Origin: Cohnella silvisoli | GTDB taxonomy: Bacteria > Bacillota > Bacilli > Paenibacillales > Paenibacillaceae | Direction of reading: 5' to 3' | Length of the DNA stretch: 64,000 bases | NCBI RefSeq assembly: GCF_021190915.1 | Contig: NZ_JAIOAP010000006.1 | Location: forward strand, 62,001 to 126,000 | In this document: piece by piece, positions 26,100 to 34,349 of the stretch | How positions within the stretch are numbered: position 1 is the stretch's first letter | How the letters are laid out: each line of letters begins with the position of its first letter | Made by a program: the position numbers and the translations under genes | Notes under the pieces: model-generated | The model's database searches: none | What the model was told of the DNA's origin: nothing | What the model saw: only the letters and a program-made list of their open reading frames with translations

Positions 26100-27477
26100 C
26101 GTCCATTTCACGCAGCAGCCGGAACGTATCGTATGGTTTTCCAGCCCTCTTGCGAAGCTGCTCAAGCTGGGCGGACGTAAATCGGTTAACGTCAAGCTCG
26201 GCAAAGACATCGTACCCGCCACGGTGCGGACCGTTAAACGCAAAGGTCATCATGTCTATATGTCGGCAGGGCTTCGGCGTTCCATAAGGGTTCCTAAATC
26301 GGGAAACGTGTATTTAACTAATGACGAAGGCGAAGAGGAAATCCAACTCGGCCCTTTAATCGGGGTATTGACGGACAACAACGGCACACGCTCCTCGACC
26401 GCTCCGTTCGGAGAAAGAACCGGTTTCGTTAGACAACTTCTTAGCCTTGGTCAGAAAAAAGCATATTTATTTGCCTTCACCCCGCGCGATATCAACTGGC
26501 AGCAAGATACGATTCATGCCTGGTTCCTTGATGGCGGAGGCGGTTGGACGCGGCGCGTCGTTCCGCTTCCCGACGTCGTATACAACCGGCTTCCGAGCCG
26601 GCGCGCAGAAACCGGATCTACGATTACGGCGCTGCGGGAGCGATTCATCAAGAAAAAAATCCCATTTTTTAATTGGAGCTTCTTCAACAAATCGGACGTT
26701 TACAAGCTTCTCGATAACGATCCCGAAGCGCTTAGGCACTTGCCTGAATCCATCAACAATCCGACTCCGGAGAAAATCAAAGAACTTCTGGAGAAGCATC
26801 AATTTCTATACTATAAGCCGTCTGCGGGCAGCCTTGGCATCGGGATTTACCGTCTCACCTACCACCCGCGCAAAGGTTACTTCATCCGGTATCGCCGGGG
26901 CGCCGGCAACGTTCTCCTACGGTTCAGCAACTTCAATAGCCTGATGAGAATGCTGCGCGCTCGTCATGGCGGGAACTTAAGCAGCTATGTTGTCCAGCAA
27001 GGCATTCGATTGGTCGAAATCGACAATTGCCCGATTGATTTCCGATTCCACATGCATAAGGATGGACACAACAAGTGGGTCGTTGCCGGAATTGGCGCCA
27101 AGAAAGCCGGACGGGGCAGCGTTACGACCCATATTAAGAACGGCGGTTCTCTCATGACGCCGGAACAGGCGCTCAGCCGGACTTTCGGAGACAAATCGGA
27201 TGAGGTGCTCAAGGAAGCTAAGGCGGTTGCCATCAAGCTGTCGGAAGCCATCGAACGAAATTATACGCATACCCTTGGAGAACTGGGACTCGATATCGGC
27301 ATTGACCGGGACAGCTCCGTCTGGATGTTCGAGGCCAATGCCAAGCCCGGAAGGTCCATCTTCAAGCATCCGGCCTTGAAGGAGCAAGGTAAAGCTTCGC
27401 TCGAATACATTCTCGATCACTGCTTGTATTTAAGCAAATTTCGCAAAGCAGAGGGGATGAATCTTAATGATTCCTAA
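26080..27477 (+). CDS. YheC/YheD-family ATP-grasp protein, long form (array gene 3)
   Basis: A 465-residue paralogue with the N-terminal extra domain ending at LGPLIGVL, as in gene 1. ATP-grasp elements: YYKPSAGSLGIGI, YVVQQGIRLVEI and MFEANAKPGR. The segment normally DxRALxQKN reads DFRFHMHKD here, a notable change at a conserved position. GGGAGGG precedes the ATG, which lies 20 bases inside gene 2. Repeated long-short order suggests that genes 1-2 and 3-4 arose by duplication of a pair. Confidence 0.9.
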   Translation: MSLTICNVHFTQQPERIVWFSSPLAKLLKLGGRKSVNVKLGKDIVPATVRTVKRKGHHVYMSAGLRRSIRVPKSGNVYLTNDEGEEEIQLGPLIGVLTDNNGTRSSTAPFGERTGFVRQLLSLGQKKAYLFAFTPRDINWQQDTIHAWFLDGGGGWTRRVVPLPDVVYNRLPSRRAETGSTITALRERFIKKKIPFFNWSFFNKSDVYKLLDNDPEALRHLPESINNPTPEKIKELLEKHQFLYYKPSAGSLGIGIYRLTYHPRKGYFIRYRRGAGNVLLRFSNFNSLMRMLRARHGGNLSSYVVQQGIRLVEIDNCPIDFRFHMHKDGHNKWVVAGIGAKKAGRGSVTTHIKNGGSLMTPEQALSRTFGDKSDEVLKEAKAVAIKLSEAIERNYTHTLGELGLDIGIDRDSSVWMFEANAKPGRSIFKHPALKEQGKASLEYILDHCLYLSKFRKAEGMNLNDS

Positions 27478-28627
27478 CCTCCCCTTAGCGAACGCGGAGC
27501 AAACGACCGATAAACCGGTCGTCGCGATTCTTACGATAGAGGATGATTTACAGCTGTTTCGCGGAAATCGCAGCAATTTCGTAGATCTCATCCGCACCGG
27601 CCAAATGATGGGAATGACCACGTATGTCGTCACGGTCAAAAACCTGAAGCTTAACGCGCCGCGGATACTCGGTTATACGTTTCGCAACGACGACGAAACA
27701 TGGATCAAATCCTGGTTTCCCCGTCCGAATATCGTCTATAACCGGATCCCTCAACGAGAGGACGAACGACTGCCCAGCGTGAAACGCAAATTGGCCGCTT
27801 TGTCGAAGCAACCCGGCATTCGCTTGTTTAATCGCCGTTTTTTCAACAAATGGTCTTTGTTTCAATGGCTCAACGAGAATAAGGCAACGAAGCCATACAT
27901 TCCGGAAACGAAGAAATTGACCGACGCGATCGTTCTCGGAAATCTTCTCAAGAAACACCGCTTGCTTTATCTCAAACCCGTCAGAGGTAAAGCTGGCGTC
28001 GGCATTATGACCGTGAAGGTTCAGCCTGAGAAGCAATTGCCTTATCGCCTGCAAATTCAAGAGGAAAAAGGCAGCCGCACTTACCGATGCGCAACGATGA
28101 AAAGATTGTGGGATAGAGTGACGAAACAATCCGCTATCCTTGGAGAGCCTTATATCGCGCAGCAAGGTATCACACTGGCCGCCGTTAACAACCGACCCTT
28201 TGATTTAAGGGCTTTAATACAGAAAAACGGGGTAGGGCAGTGGGAATTGTCCGGCATCGGCGCAAGGGTAGCAGGCGATTCCAGCATTACGACCCATGTG
28301 CCGCGCGGCGGCTATATCGACGATCCCGAGAAGCTTCTCAACGCGATTTTCGGCCAAGAGAAAACCGGCAAAGTGCTCGGAAAGGTTAGAAACACAACGC
28401 TGATGTTAGCGCGGCAGATCGAACGTTCCGCGCATTATCGGTTATGCGAGATGTCGATGGATCTGGGCGTTGATGAGACCGGGCACGTCTGGTTTTTCGA
28501 AGCGAACTCCAAGCCAATGAAATTCGACGAGCCGCATATTCGCAACAAATCGCTCGAACGAATTTTCCAATATAGCCTCTTCTTGCACAGAAAGAACAAT
28601 GACGCCAAAGGAGGCGCAACTTCGTGA
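27467..28627 (+). CDS. YheC/YheD-family ATP-grasp protein, short form (array gene 4)
   Basis: A 386-residue paralogue without the N-terminal extra domain. Elements: VVAILTIEDD near the start, YLKPVRGKAGVGI, YIAQQGITLAAV, FDLRALIQKN and FFEANSKPMK. The start ATG lies 11 bases inside gene 3 and follows GAGGGGATGAATCTTA. After its stop there is a 75-base gap with a strong hairpin before gene 5, the only real gap in the array. Confidence 0.9.
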   Translation: MIPNLPLANAEQTTDKPVVAILTIEDDLQLFRGNRSNFVDLIRTGQMMGMTTYVVTVKNLKLNAPRILGYTFRNDDETWIKSWFPRPNIVYNRIPQREDERLPSVKRKLAALSKQPGIRLFNRRFFNKWSLFQWLNENKATKPYIPETKKLTDAIVLGNLLKKHRLLYLKPVRGKAGVGIMTVKVQPEKQLPYRLQIQEEKGSRTYRCATMKRLWDRVTKQSAILGEPYIAQQGITLAAVNNRPFDLRALIQKNGVGQWELSGIGARVAGDSSITTHVPRGGYIDDPEKLLNAIFGQEKTGKVLGKVRNTTLMLARQIERSAHYRLCEMSMDLGVDETGHVWFFEANSKPMKFDEPHIRNKSLERIFQYSLFLHRKNNDAKGGATS

Positions 28628-28660
28628 TCGCGATATCGGCATTTCATTGCTGCGGCTCCA

Positions 28661-28693
28661 ACCTCATGAGGCCGGCCTTGCCGGCCTGGAGGT
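28661..28693 (+). promoter_or_regulatory. Hairpin that can hide the ribosome binding site of array gene 5
   Basis: AGGCCGGC (28669-28676) and GCCGGCCT (28680-28687) form a perfect 8-bp stem with a CTT loop that ends exactly at the Shine-Dalgarno GGAGGT. Just upstream, ACCTC (28661-28665) can pair with GAGGT of that site (28689-28693) across a small internal loop. The structure could lower or gate translation of gene 5 relative to genes 1-4. Confidence 0.55.
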
Positions 28694-28702
28694 GAACTCT
28701 TC

Positions 28703-29908
28703 ATGGCCCAACCCGTGCTCGGTATTCTGACCTTGTACCTAAACGATTCCAAAAAACTCGAGGAACGTCAGGTTTACGAGAAAATGATCACCGCAGGCAA
28801 ACGAATCGGAATTTCGGTATTCGTATTTACGCCGCAGGACGTGGATGATAGCAGCGGCAAAATTCATGCATTGATCTTTAATACGCAATCGAAAACATGG
28901 AACCGGCGATGGGTAAAATTTCCCCACGTTATTTACGATCGTTGCCGCATACAGAAAAGCCAGCGATTTCAGCAACTATTGGCATTCCGGAAACGTTATT
29001 CCCATCTCTTATTCCTGAACCGCCCATTACGCAACAAATGGACCATCTACCGCACGCTCGGCAAAGTGGCCGCCTTTAAGTCCCAACTTCCGGTGACGAA
29101 GCTGTACCAATCGTCGGAGGATGTTTCGACGCTCCTGAGAAAATTTCAGACCGTTTACTTAAAACCGATTAACGGAACCGGCGGTCGCGGCATTCTTCGC
29201 ATCGATCGCCAAAAAGATGGAAATCTTCTCCTGCAAGGTCGCAACCATTCGCGCAGCATCGTGCAGCCTAAGCGGATAGCGAGAAGCAGTCTGGCATCCG
29301 CACTAGGGAGTTGGGATATGCATGGTGACCGATATATCGTTCAGCAAGGATTGAATATCAAACTGCCTAGCGGCCGGATCCATGATTATCGTATGCTTGT
29401 GCAGAAAAACGGAGTCGGTGTCTGGGAAGTAACGGGCTGCGCGGGCCGTGTCGGGCCGTTGCGCAGCATTACCTCTAACCTGCATGGCGGGGGCGAAGCC
29501 GCGTCGATGAATACTTTGCTGCGGCAATGGATCAGCAACGACGTAGCCATTTCGCAAATCCGCGAAACTGCCGAAGCTTTCGGCATTAGCGTCGCGCGAC
29601 ATCTGGAAGCTAATTACGGGGCAATGTGCGAATTAGCGCTTGACCTGGCTATCGACAGAAACGGAAAAGTATGGCTGCTGGAGGTCAATCCCAAACCGTC
29701 TCGCGAAGTATTCAAGCAAGCGGGAGAACACGAAACTTACCGCAAAGCAATCGTCCGACCCATCGAATACGCGCTGTGGGCATACCGCCAGAAAAAAGAA
29801 TCACGCATCCTAAAGCCCGCCTCCAAGCCTAAGGGCGATTCGGCAACGGAACATCGTTTGTTATCCGATGACGAGCATGCTGCCGACTATGCCGATACGA
29901 CAAGTTAA
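28703..29908 (+). CDS. YheC/YheD-family ATP-grasp protein, short form (array gene 5)
   Basis: A 401-residue paralogue without the N-terminal extra domain; it opens MAQPVLGILTLYLND. Elements: YLKPINGTGGRGI, YIVQQGLNIKLP, DYRMLVQKN and LLEVNPKPSR. A hydrophilic C-terminal tail of about 40 residues (rich in Lys, Ser, Asp and His) is absent from the other copies. GGAGGTGA is 9 bases from the ATG but lies in a possible hairpin. A perfect terminator follows, ending the array. Confidence 0.9.
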   Translation: MAQPVLGILTLYLNDSKKLEERQVYEKMITAGKRIGISVFVFTPQDVDDSSGKIHALIFNTQSKTWNRRWVKFPHVIYDRCRIQKSQRFQQLLAFRKRYSHLLFLNRPLRNKWTIYRTLGKVAAFKSQLPVTKLYQSSEDVSTLLRKFQTVYLKPINGTGGRGILRIDRQKDGNLLLQGRNHSRSIVQPKRIARSSLASALGSWDMHGDRYIVQQGLNIKLPSGRIHDYRMLVQKNGVGVWEVTGCAGRVGPLRSITSNLHGGGEAASMNTLLRQWISNDVAISQIRETAEAFGISVARHLEANYGAMCELALDLAIDRNGKVWLLEVNPKPSREVFKQAGEHETYRKAIVRPIEYALWAYRQKKESRILKPASKPKGDSATEHRLLSDDEHAADYADTTS

Positions 29909-29920
29909 TGAAGCAATGTG

Positions 29921-29962
29921 GAAGGGATGTCTCGTAAGTCGAGACATCCCTTCTGTTTTGTT
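29921..29962 (+). terminator. Terminator of the YheCD array
   Basis: GAAGGGATGTCTCG and its exact 14-base complement flank a 5-base loop and are followed by TGTTTTGTTT. Confidence 0.9.
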
Positions 29963-29965
29963 TGG

Positions 29966-30093
29966 CTTGGCGGTTCTTCGGTGCCAATATTTCGCGCATC
30001 ATGAAGGCACTTTCTTGGCCTTGGCGATTCCTCAGTGCCATTGACGCGCATCATGAAGGCATTTTCTTGACCTTGGCGAAAACTGTCGGGTCC
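29966..30093. repeat. Two and a bit copies of the dispersed 52-bp repeat
   Basis: CTTGGCG starts at 29966, 30020 and 30072; each unit carries a GTGCCA segment, GCGCATCATGAAGGCA and TTTTCTTGGCC-like core. The ATGAAGGCACTTT-TTGGCC core is shared with 7144-7218. No gene is present between the array terminator and the HAD gene. Confidence 0.7.
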
Positions 30094-30123
30094 GGTCGGG
30101 TCGAATCGGCGGTTTACCCTTCG

Positions 30124-30813
30124 CTACGGCAGCAGTTTCAGCAGCTCGGGGAATGACCCGATGATGGCATCCGAGCCATCAAGCTCGCCACGGCGGCAAA
30201 ATCCGGCATAATTGCAGCCGACGACGGACAAGCCGTTGCTCTTGCCCGCTTCGACGTCGGACGAGCGGTCGCCGACCATCCATGCCTGGTCGACTTCATA
30301 CGTGTCCAGCAGTCGACGTACGAGATCCACCTTAGTCTTGGTCGCGAATTCGCCGGCGCTGTACGTGCCTTCGAACCAATCGCCGATCCCTTTAATCGCG
30401 GGAACTCCTTTTACGTACTCCTCCAGCCCGTTGCTGGCGATGAACAACCGAATGCCCCGGCCGCGGAGCTCGCGCAACGTCTCTATGACGCCGGGATACA
30501 GGTGCCCTCGGCCAACCGCCAATTCTTCCATCTCATATTGCAGCAGCAACACGTTCGCCCTTTCATGCGCCTCAGTCGAACCTTCTGGCATTACCTTCTT
30601 CCATATATCGGATAGAACCATACCCAACGATCCGAGCAACATATCGATAGGCGGTAGCGGCGCCAAGTAGAGCCCTTCTTCCCGAAGCGTCTCGAATACG
30701 CGTCTGTGCACGGTTTCCAGCAGCGTCTCGGTTTGGAATAGCGTGCCGTCCAAATCAAAGATAACGGCTTGCGGCAATGGCAATGTTGTAACGCCGGAAT
30801 TCGTATCGCTCAT
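30124..30813 (-). CDS. HAD-superfamily hydrolase, phosphoglycolate phosphatase-like
   Basis: A 229-residue HAD enzyme of the Gph/beta-phosphoglucomutase-like type. Motif I DLDGTLFQTE is at about residue 20, with a helical cap after it. Motif II lies in LFIASNGLEEY, and motifs III and IV in TKTKVDLV and MVGDRSSDVEAGK. It probably hydrolyses a small phosphorylated metabolite; the substrate is not predictable. AGGGAG precedes the ATG. It stands alone on the minus strand between a repeat region and the cutC operon end. Confidence 0.88.
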   Translation of the reverse strand: MSDTNSGVTTLPLPQAVIFDLDGTLFQTETLLETVHRRVFETLREEGLYLAPLPPIDMLLGSLGMVLSDIWKKVMPEGSTEAHERANVLLLQYEMEELAVGRGHLYPGVIETLRELRGRGIRLFIASNGLEEYVKGVPAIKGIGDWFEGTYSAGEFATKTKVDLVRRLLDTYEVDQAWMVGDRSSDVEAGKSNGLSVVGCNYAGFCRRGELDGSDAIIGSFPELLKLLP

Positions 30814-30930
30814 GACAATCTCCCTAAAAGTCGTTTATCTCCCATCATACCGTAAATTATTGCCTTTCAAAAGAAACAGGAACACGATTTCATCCGTGGA
30901 GATGTCGAAACCGACCCTCCTCAAAACTTA

Positions 30931-31083
30931 TTAATGATCAAAAAAAGCCCGCCCAAGCTTCAATAGCTCGGATAGGCTGAAACGTAATAACGTATGAAAC
31001 AAGGCAGCGGCGTCTACCATACCGACGTCGTCATTCAATCCTGCAGGCACAAATTCAAAAGTACGGTATTTCAAAACGATTCT
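30931..31083 (-). pseudogene. Remnant of a ROK-family sugar kinase C-terminus
   Basis: Directly after the cutC stop codon and in the same frame, 50 codons read FVPAGLNDDVGMVDAAAL and then LLRFSLSELLKLG before a TAA. ROK kinases end with a PAxLGxxAGxxGAAxL segment, and this fits it well. No N-terminal part is present, and no credible start other than an internal TTG. It is best read as the degraded tail of a ROK kinase once downstream of, or fused by deletion to, the cutC end. The same operon still encodes a ROK regulator. Confidence 0.55.
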
Positions 31084-31776
31084 TCAGGCCATTCCGTGAA
31101 GAATGCCGGCTAAGGACCGCAGCTGTACCGGATCGATCGGTTCAAGACCGGATCGGTTGCAGCGAACCGCGGAGCCGAAGTGCACTTCCGTTACCCTGGT
31201 TTGTTCAATAAACAACTTAATACCTTGCAACGTCAGACCATGGCCAGCGAGAATTGCTAGAGAACTCCCGTCCGTTTCCTCCACCAGACGCCGAATTTCA
31301 GACACCGCCTCCATCGCGGGCTTGAGCCCGCCGGAGGTAAGTACTCGGCTAATTTGCGGATATCGTCTCAACAACCGCAGCCCGGAGATTTGATCTTCCA
31401 ACTCGTCGAAGGCGCGGTGAAACGTCACATTCAGCCCGCCTGCCGACTCGAGGAGCATCTCTAGAGAATGCACATCAATGCACCTATCCGCCTTCAAAGC
31501 ACCCACAACGATTCCAGCCGCGCCAATAGAAGAAATGGCTTTAATCTCTGCCCTCATCGTATCAAGATCGTAGCGATCGTAAATGAAGGATCTGCTATGA
31601 GGCCTGACCATGACATGAACAGGAATGTTAACCGCTCGAACGACCTGTTCGACCATCCCAATGCCGGGAGTTAGTCCGCCTTCCGTTATTGCGGTAATAA
31701 GCTCAATTCGGTCTGCGCCATTATCTTCGGCCGTCAATGCATCCTGCACGCAGGTCGCGATTACTTCTAGTTTCAT
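31084..31776 (-). CDS. cutC: CutC family protein
   Basis: A 230-residue TIM-barrel protein of the CutC family. The start MKLEVIATCVQDALTAEDNG, then GADRIELITAITEGGLTPG, and MVRPHSRSFIYDRYDLDTM are diagnostic. The family was linked to copper homeostasis in E. coli, but in Bacillota the role is unsettled and it often lies beside sugar or amino-sugar genes. The ATG at 31776 follows GAGGATGA and is four bases after the aminopeptidase stop, so the genes are coupled. A ROK remnant follows its stop. Confidence 0.9.
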   Translation of the reverse strand: MKLEVIATCVQDALTAEDNGADRIELITAITEGGLTPGIGMVEQVVRAVNIPVHVMVRPHSRSFIYDRYDLDTMRAEIKAISSIGAAGIVVGALKADRCIDVHSLEMLLESAGGLNVTFHRAFDELEDQISGLRLLRRYPQISRVLTSGGLKPAMEAVSEIRRLVEETDGSSLAILAGHGLTLQGIKLFIEQTRVTEVHFGSAVRCNRSGLEPIDPVQLRSLAGILHGMA

Positions 31777-31780
31777 TTCG

Positions 31781-33244
31781 TCATCCTCTTCCAACATCCG
31801 AATAATTAGAGCGGCTTACCGCATAATCAGCAAGCAGACGCGCCCCATAACCGGTTGCTCCAGCCTCCGAATAACCAACTTCCTGCTTATACTGGACTGT
31901 ACCGGCCATATCAATGTGAACCCAGTTTATCGATTCAGCCACAAAACGGCGAATAAACAATGCCGCAGTAATCGCTCCAGCAAGCGTGGAGGCTCCGACA
32001 TTGCGCATATCAGCATAATCGCTTCGCAACTCGGATTCATACTCATCAATAAGCGGCATCGGCCACAGTCGTTCTCCATTGCGCTCGCCAATTTCGACCA
32101 GTTTGCGCGTCATTCCGGTATCTCCCCAAATGCCCGCAAGACCAAGCCCAAGAGCTTGCCCTACATTTCCTGTAAGCGTGGCGATGTCGATCGCTTCCGC
32201 GACGCCAAGCTTGGACGCGTGAAGCAGCGCGTCAGCCAGAACAAGCCGTCCTTCGCCATCCGTGTTAGCAACTTGAACAGTTAAGCCGTTCGGATAGTGA
32301 ATAACGGACGAAGGCAGCATGGCCGCAGCATCGGGGAGGTTGTCCGCCACCGCAATAAGAGCAACTACATTCACTTTGGCGCTCTGCTTAACGAGTATAT
32401 CCATCGACCCGATGACCGCTGCTGCTCCACCCATATCCATACGGGCATCGCTGATGTCTCTGCCGGTCTTGACGTTCATTCCGCCCATATCGAACGTAAT
32501 CCCTTTGCCGACCAACGCTAGCAACGGAAGACTCGTATCCTCTTCATATCGGATCTCAATGAGCGCCGGGTGATGCAAGCTTCCCGCGCCTACGGCGAGC
32601 AAACCATTCATTTGGCGGTCTACAAGCTCCTGCCCGCTATAGACATGAATCCGTACGGGTTCGTTCAAGAAATGAGCGGCTACTCTTTCAACGAAAGCAT
32701 CGGGATTAAGAGCATCAGGAGAGTCGTTAACCAAATCTCTTGCCAGCATAGCGCCCTCCGCTCGAATGCGTGCGATTGCAATCGTGTTTTCCAACTCGGA
32801 TGCGGATAATTCCGGCCAGTCTTCCGGGTGAATATTCAGGTCGACGTTAGTATCGGTCTTGGAGGCTTGTTTGTACTTCTCAAAACGGTAATAGCCAAGC
32901 AGCCAGCCCTCTACCCATGCTTGCAGCCAAACTAAAGCGGCCTCTTCATTCGTTTCGCTGCCAACAACGGTGGAACGGACAAGCCCCGCACTTCGCACGC
33001 CTTCACGCAACAAGGACCTTACGGAAACTCCGCCAGCCCTTCTCACCTGCTCTAAGCTCACTTTTTTGCGCTCGCCCATTCCGATCGACAGCACTTCAGC
33101 CTCTCCGTTTGCCCTGCCGTGAAACCATGTGACCTCTGTCGCTTTCCGGCGACTCTCACGGAGCGGAAATTGAAAACTCTCGCCTATATACACCGGATGG
33201 ACATAAACCTCCGCATCCCGACTCGGGCTTATCGTGATTTGCAT
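31781..33244 (-). CDS. M17 family leucyl aminopeptidase
   Basis: A 487-residue cytosol aminopeptidase. Metal-binding and catalytic motifs are in the C-terminal half: VGKGITFDMGG, then DARMDMGGAAAV, and NTDGEGRLVLADAL. The last reads NTDAEGRLVLADAL in most members, so Ala is replaced by Gly beside the catalytic Glu-Gly-Arg. Lys in VGKG and the metal Asp/Glu residues remain, so activity is expected. AGAAGGTGGG precedes the ATG. It is the third gene of a ROK-asparaginase-aminopeptidase-CutC unit, which suggests peptide or amino acid salvage. Confidence 0.9.
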   Translation of the reverse strand: MQITISPSRDAEVYVHPVYIGESFQFPLRESRRKATEVTWFHGRANGEAEVLSIGMGERKKVSLEQVRRAGGVSVRSLLREGVRSAGLVRSTVVGSETNEEAALVWLQAWVEGWLLGYYRFEKYKQASKTDTNVDLNIHPEDWPELSASELENTIAIARIRAEGAMLARDLVNDSPDALNPDAFVERVAAHFLNEPVRIHVYSGQELVDRQMNGLLAVGAGSLHHPALIEIRYEEDTSLPLLALVGKGITFDMGGMNVKTGRDISDARMDMGGAAAVIGSMDILVKQSAKVNVVALIAVADNLPDAAAMLPSSVIHYPNGLTVQVANTDGEGRLVLADALLHASKLGVAEAIDIATLTGNVGQALGLGLAGIWGDTGMTRKLVEIGERNGERLWPMPLIDEYESELRSDYADMRNVGASTLAGAITAALFIRRFVAESINWVHIDMAGTVQYKQEVGYSEAGATGYGARLLADYAVSRSNYSDVGRG

Positions 33245-33316
33245 CGTTGTCCCACCTTCTACCGTTTGGCTGTCTCATCATACAAATGACAAGCTACCAT
33301 CAGCAAATTATGCTCT

Positions 33317-34321
33317 TTAACGTTCCAGGGAAAATACAGCCCTTCGTTCTCCCACTATCGTTCCGCCGTCGTTCACGATAACGTTTGGCACCAGCTCATA
33401 CAGCCGGTCAATCGTCTCCTGGTTGTCATAACCGATGCGTTCCAGAATCGAAGCGATAATGCATGGCCATACTTGTTCGGAACCATCAGACACTTTCAGT
33501 GAAATGCCGAGCCGCTCTTTCCGCAGTCCGATACCGTAAACGCCTTTCGCCCCGCCTTTGGCCGACAGGTTGGGATCCTTAAGAAGAGCTGAGCAGACAA
33601 ATTTCGTATCGGCAATCATGTCTGGGAATTCGTTCATTAGCTTAGCCATTTTAGCTGCTGCAACGCGTGTTGCGGAATCTTCGATTAAGTCAGGGCAAGC
33701 CAGCTTCAAATACGATAGAGCAATTTTATTTAATGGTAACGCATGAACGGGAAGGCCGCATCCGTCAATACCGACCGGGATGGATGATATCGGCACTTCG
33801 GCGATATATGCCAGCGTCTCCAGAATTTCCTGCTGTACCGGATGATCAAGCTTATAGTAAGTCCTTTCATCCCAGCCCATATGCTTGCAAAGAGCAATTA
33901 ATCCGGAATGCTTGCCCGAACAGTTATGGAAAATGCGTCTTTTCGGCTCGTGCGCCCGATGGCGCTCGGCTTTGGCGTCTTCATTAAGCGGATAGGTAGC
34001 GCAGCAATGAAGCCCTTCCTCTGAAAAACCTACTTTGCGAATGATGGATTCCAATGCTTCGATATGGAATGACTCTCCCCGGTGAGAAGCTGCAAATATC
34101 GCAGTTTCCTGGCCAGTGAGCCCGTACACTTCATCAATGTTCCTTTTCATCACCGGAATGGCCTGAAACGGCTTCGCTGCAGAGCGTAAATAAGTCATAT
34201 GCTCAGGATTTCCGGCCCGATAAATAACGTTTCCCTTCTCGTCCACCACGCTGACCACTCCGAAATGTACATTCTCAAGGAGTTTGCCGCGGTATTCTTC
34301 AACCAATGCTGTAAAACTCAT
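33317..34321 (-). CDS. L-asparaginase II family protein
   Basis: A 334-residue protein of the asparaginase II family (unlike the classical AnsA/AnsB fold). Family landmarks are YLRSAAKPFQAIPV near residue 45, HNCSGKHSGLIALCKHMGW in the centre, and the GIDGCGLPVHALPL segment. It is cytoplasmic and predicted to release ammonia from asparagine or a related amide; the exact substrate is unproved. AGGAGG precedes the ATG, 28 bases after the ROK gene. Confidence 0.9.
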   Translation of the reverse strand: MSFTALVEEYRGKLLENVHFGVVSVVDEKGNVIYRAGNPEHMTYLRSAAKPFQAIPVMKRNIDEVYGLTGQETAIFAASHRGESFHIEALESIIRKVGFSEEGLHCCATYPLNEDAKAERHRAHEPKRRIFHNCSGKHSGLIALCKHMGWDERTYYKLDHPVQQEILETLAYIAEVPISSIPVGIDGCGLPVHALPLNKIALSYLKLACPDLIEDSATRVAAAKMAKLMNEFPDMIADTKFVCSALLKDPNLSAKGGAKGVYGIGLRKERLGISLKVSDGSEQVWPCIIASILERIGYDNQETIDRLYELVPNVIVNDGGTIVGERRAVFSLER

Positions 34322-34349
34322 TCCAATGTCCTCCTTGTCTGTTTTGGAG

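Noticed and set aside
22465..29908. RiPP or peptide-ligase natural product cluster (ATP-grasp genes beside a methyltransferase)
   Set aside because: No precursor peptide, transporter or protease is present, the ATP-grasp genes are of the sporulation YheCD type, and the methyltransferase is on the opposite strand with a metallo-hydrolase.
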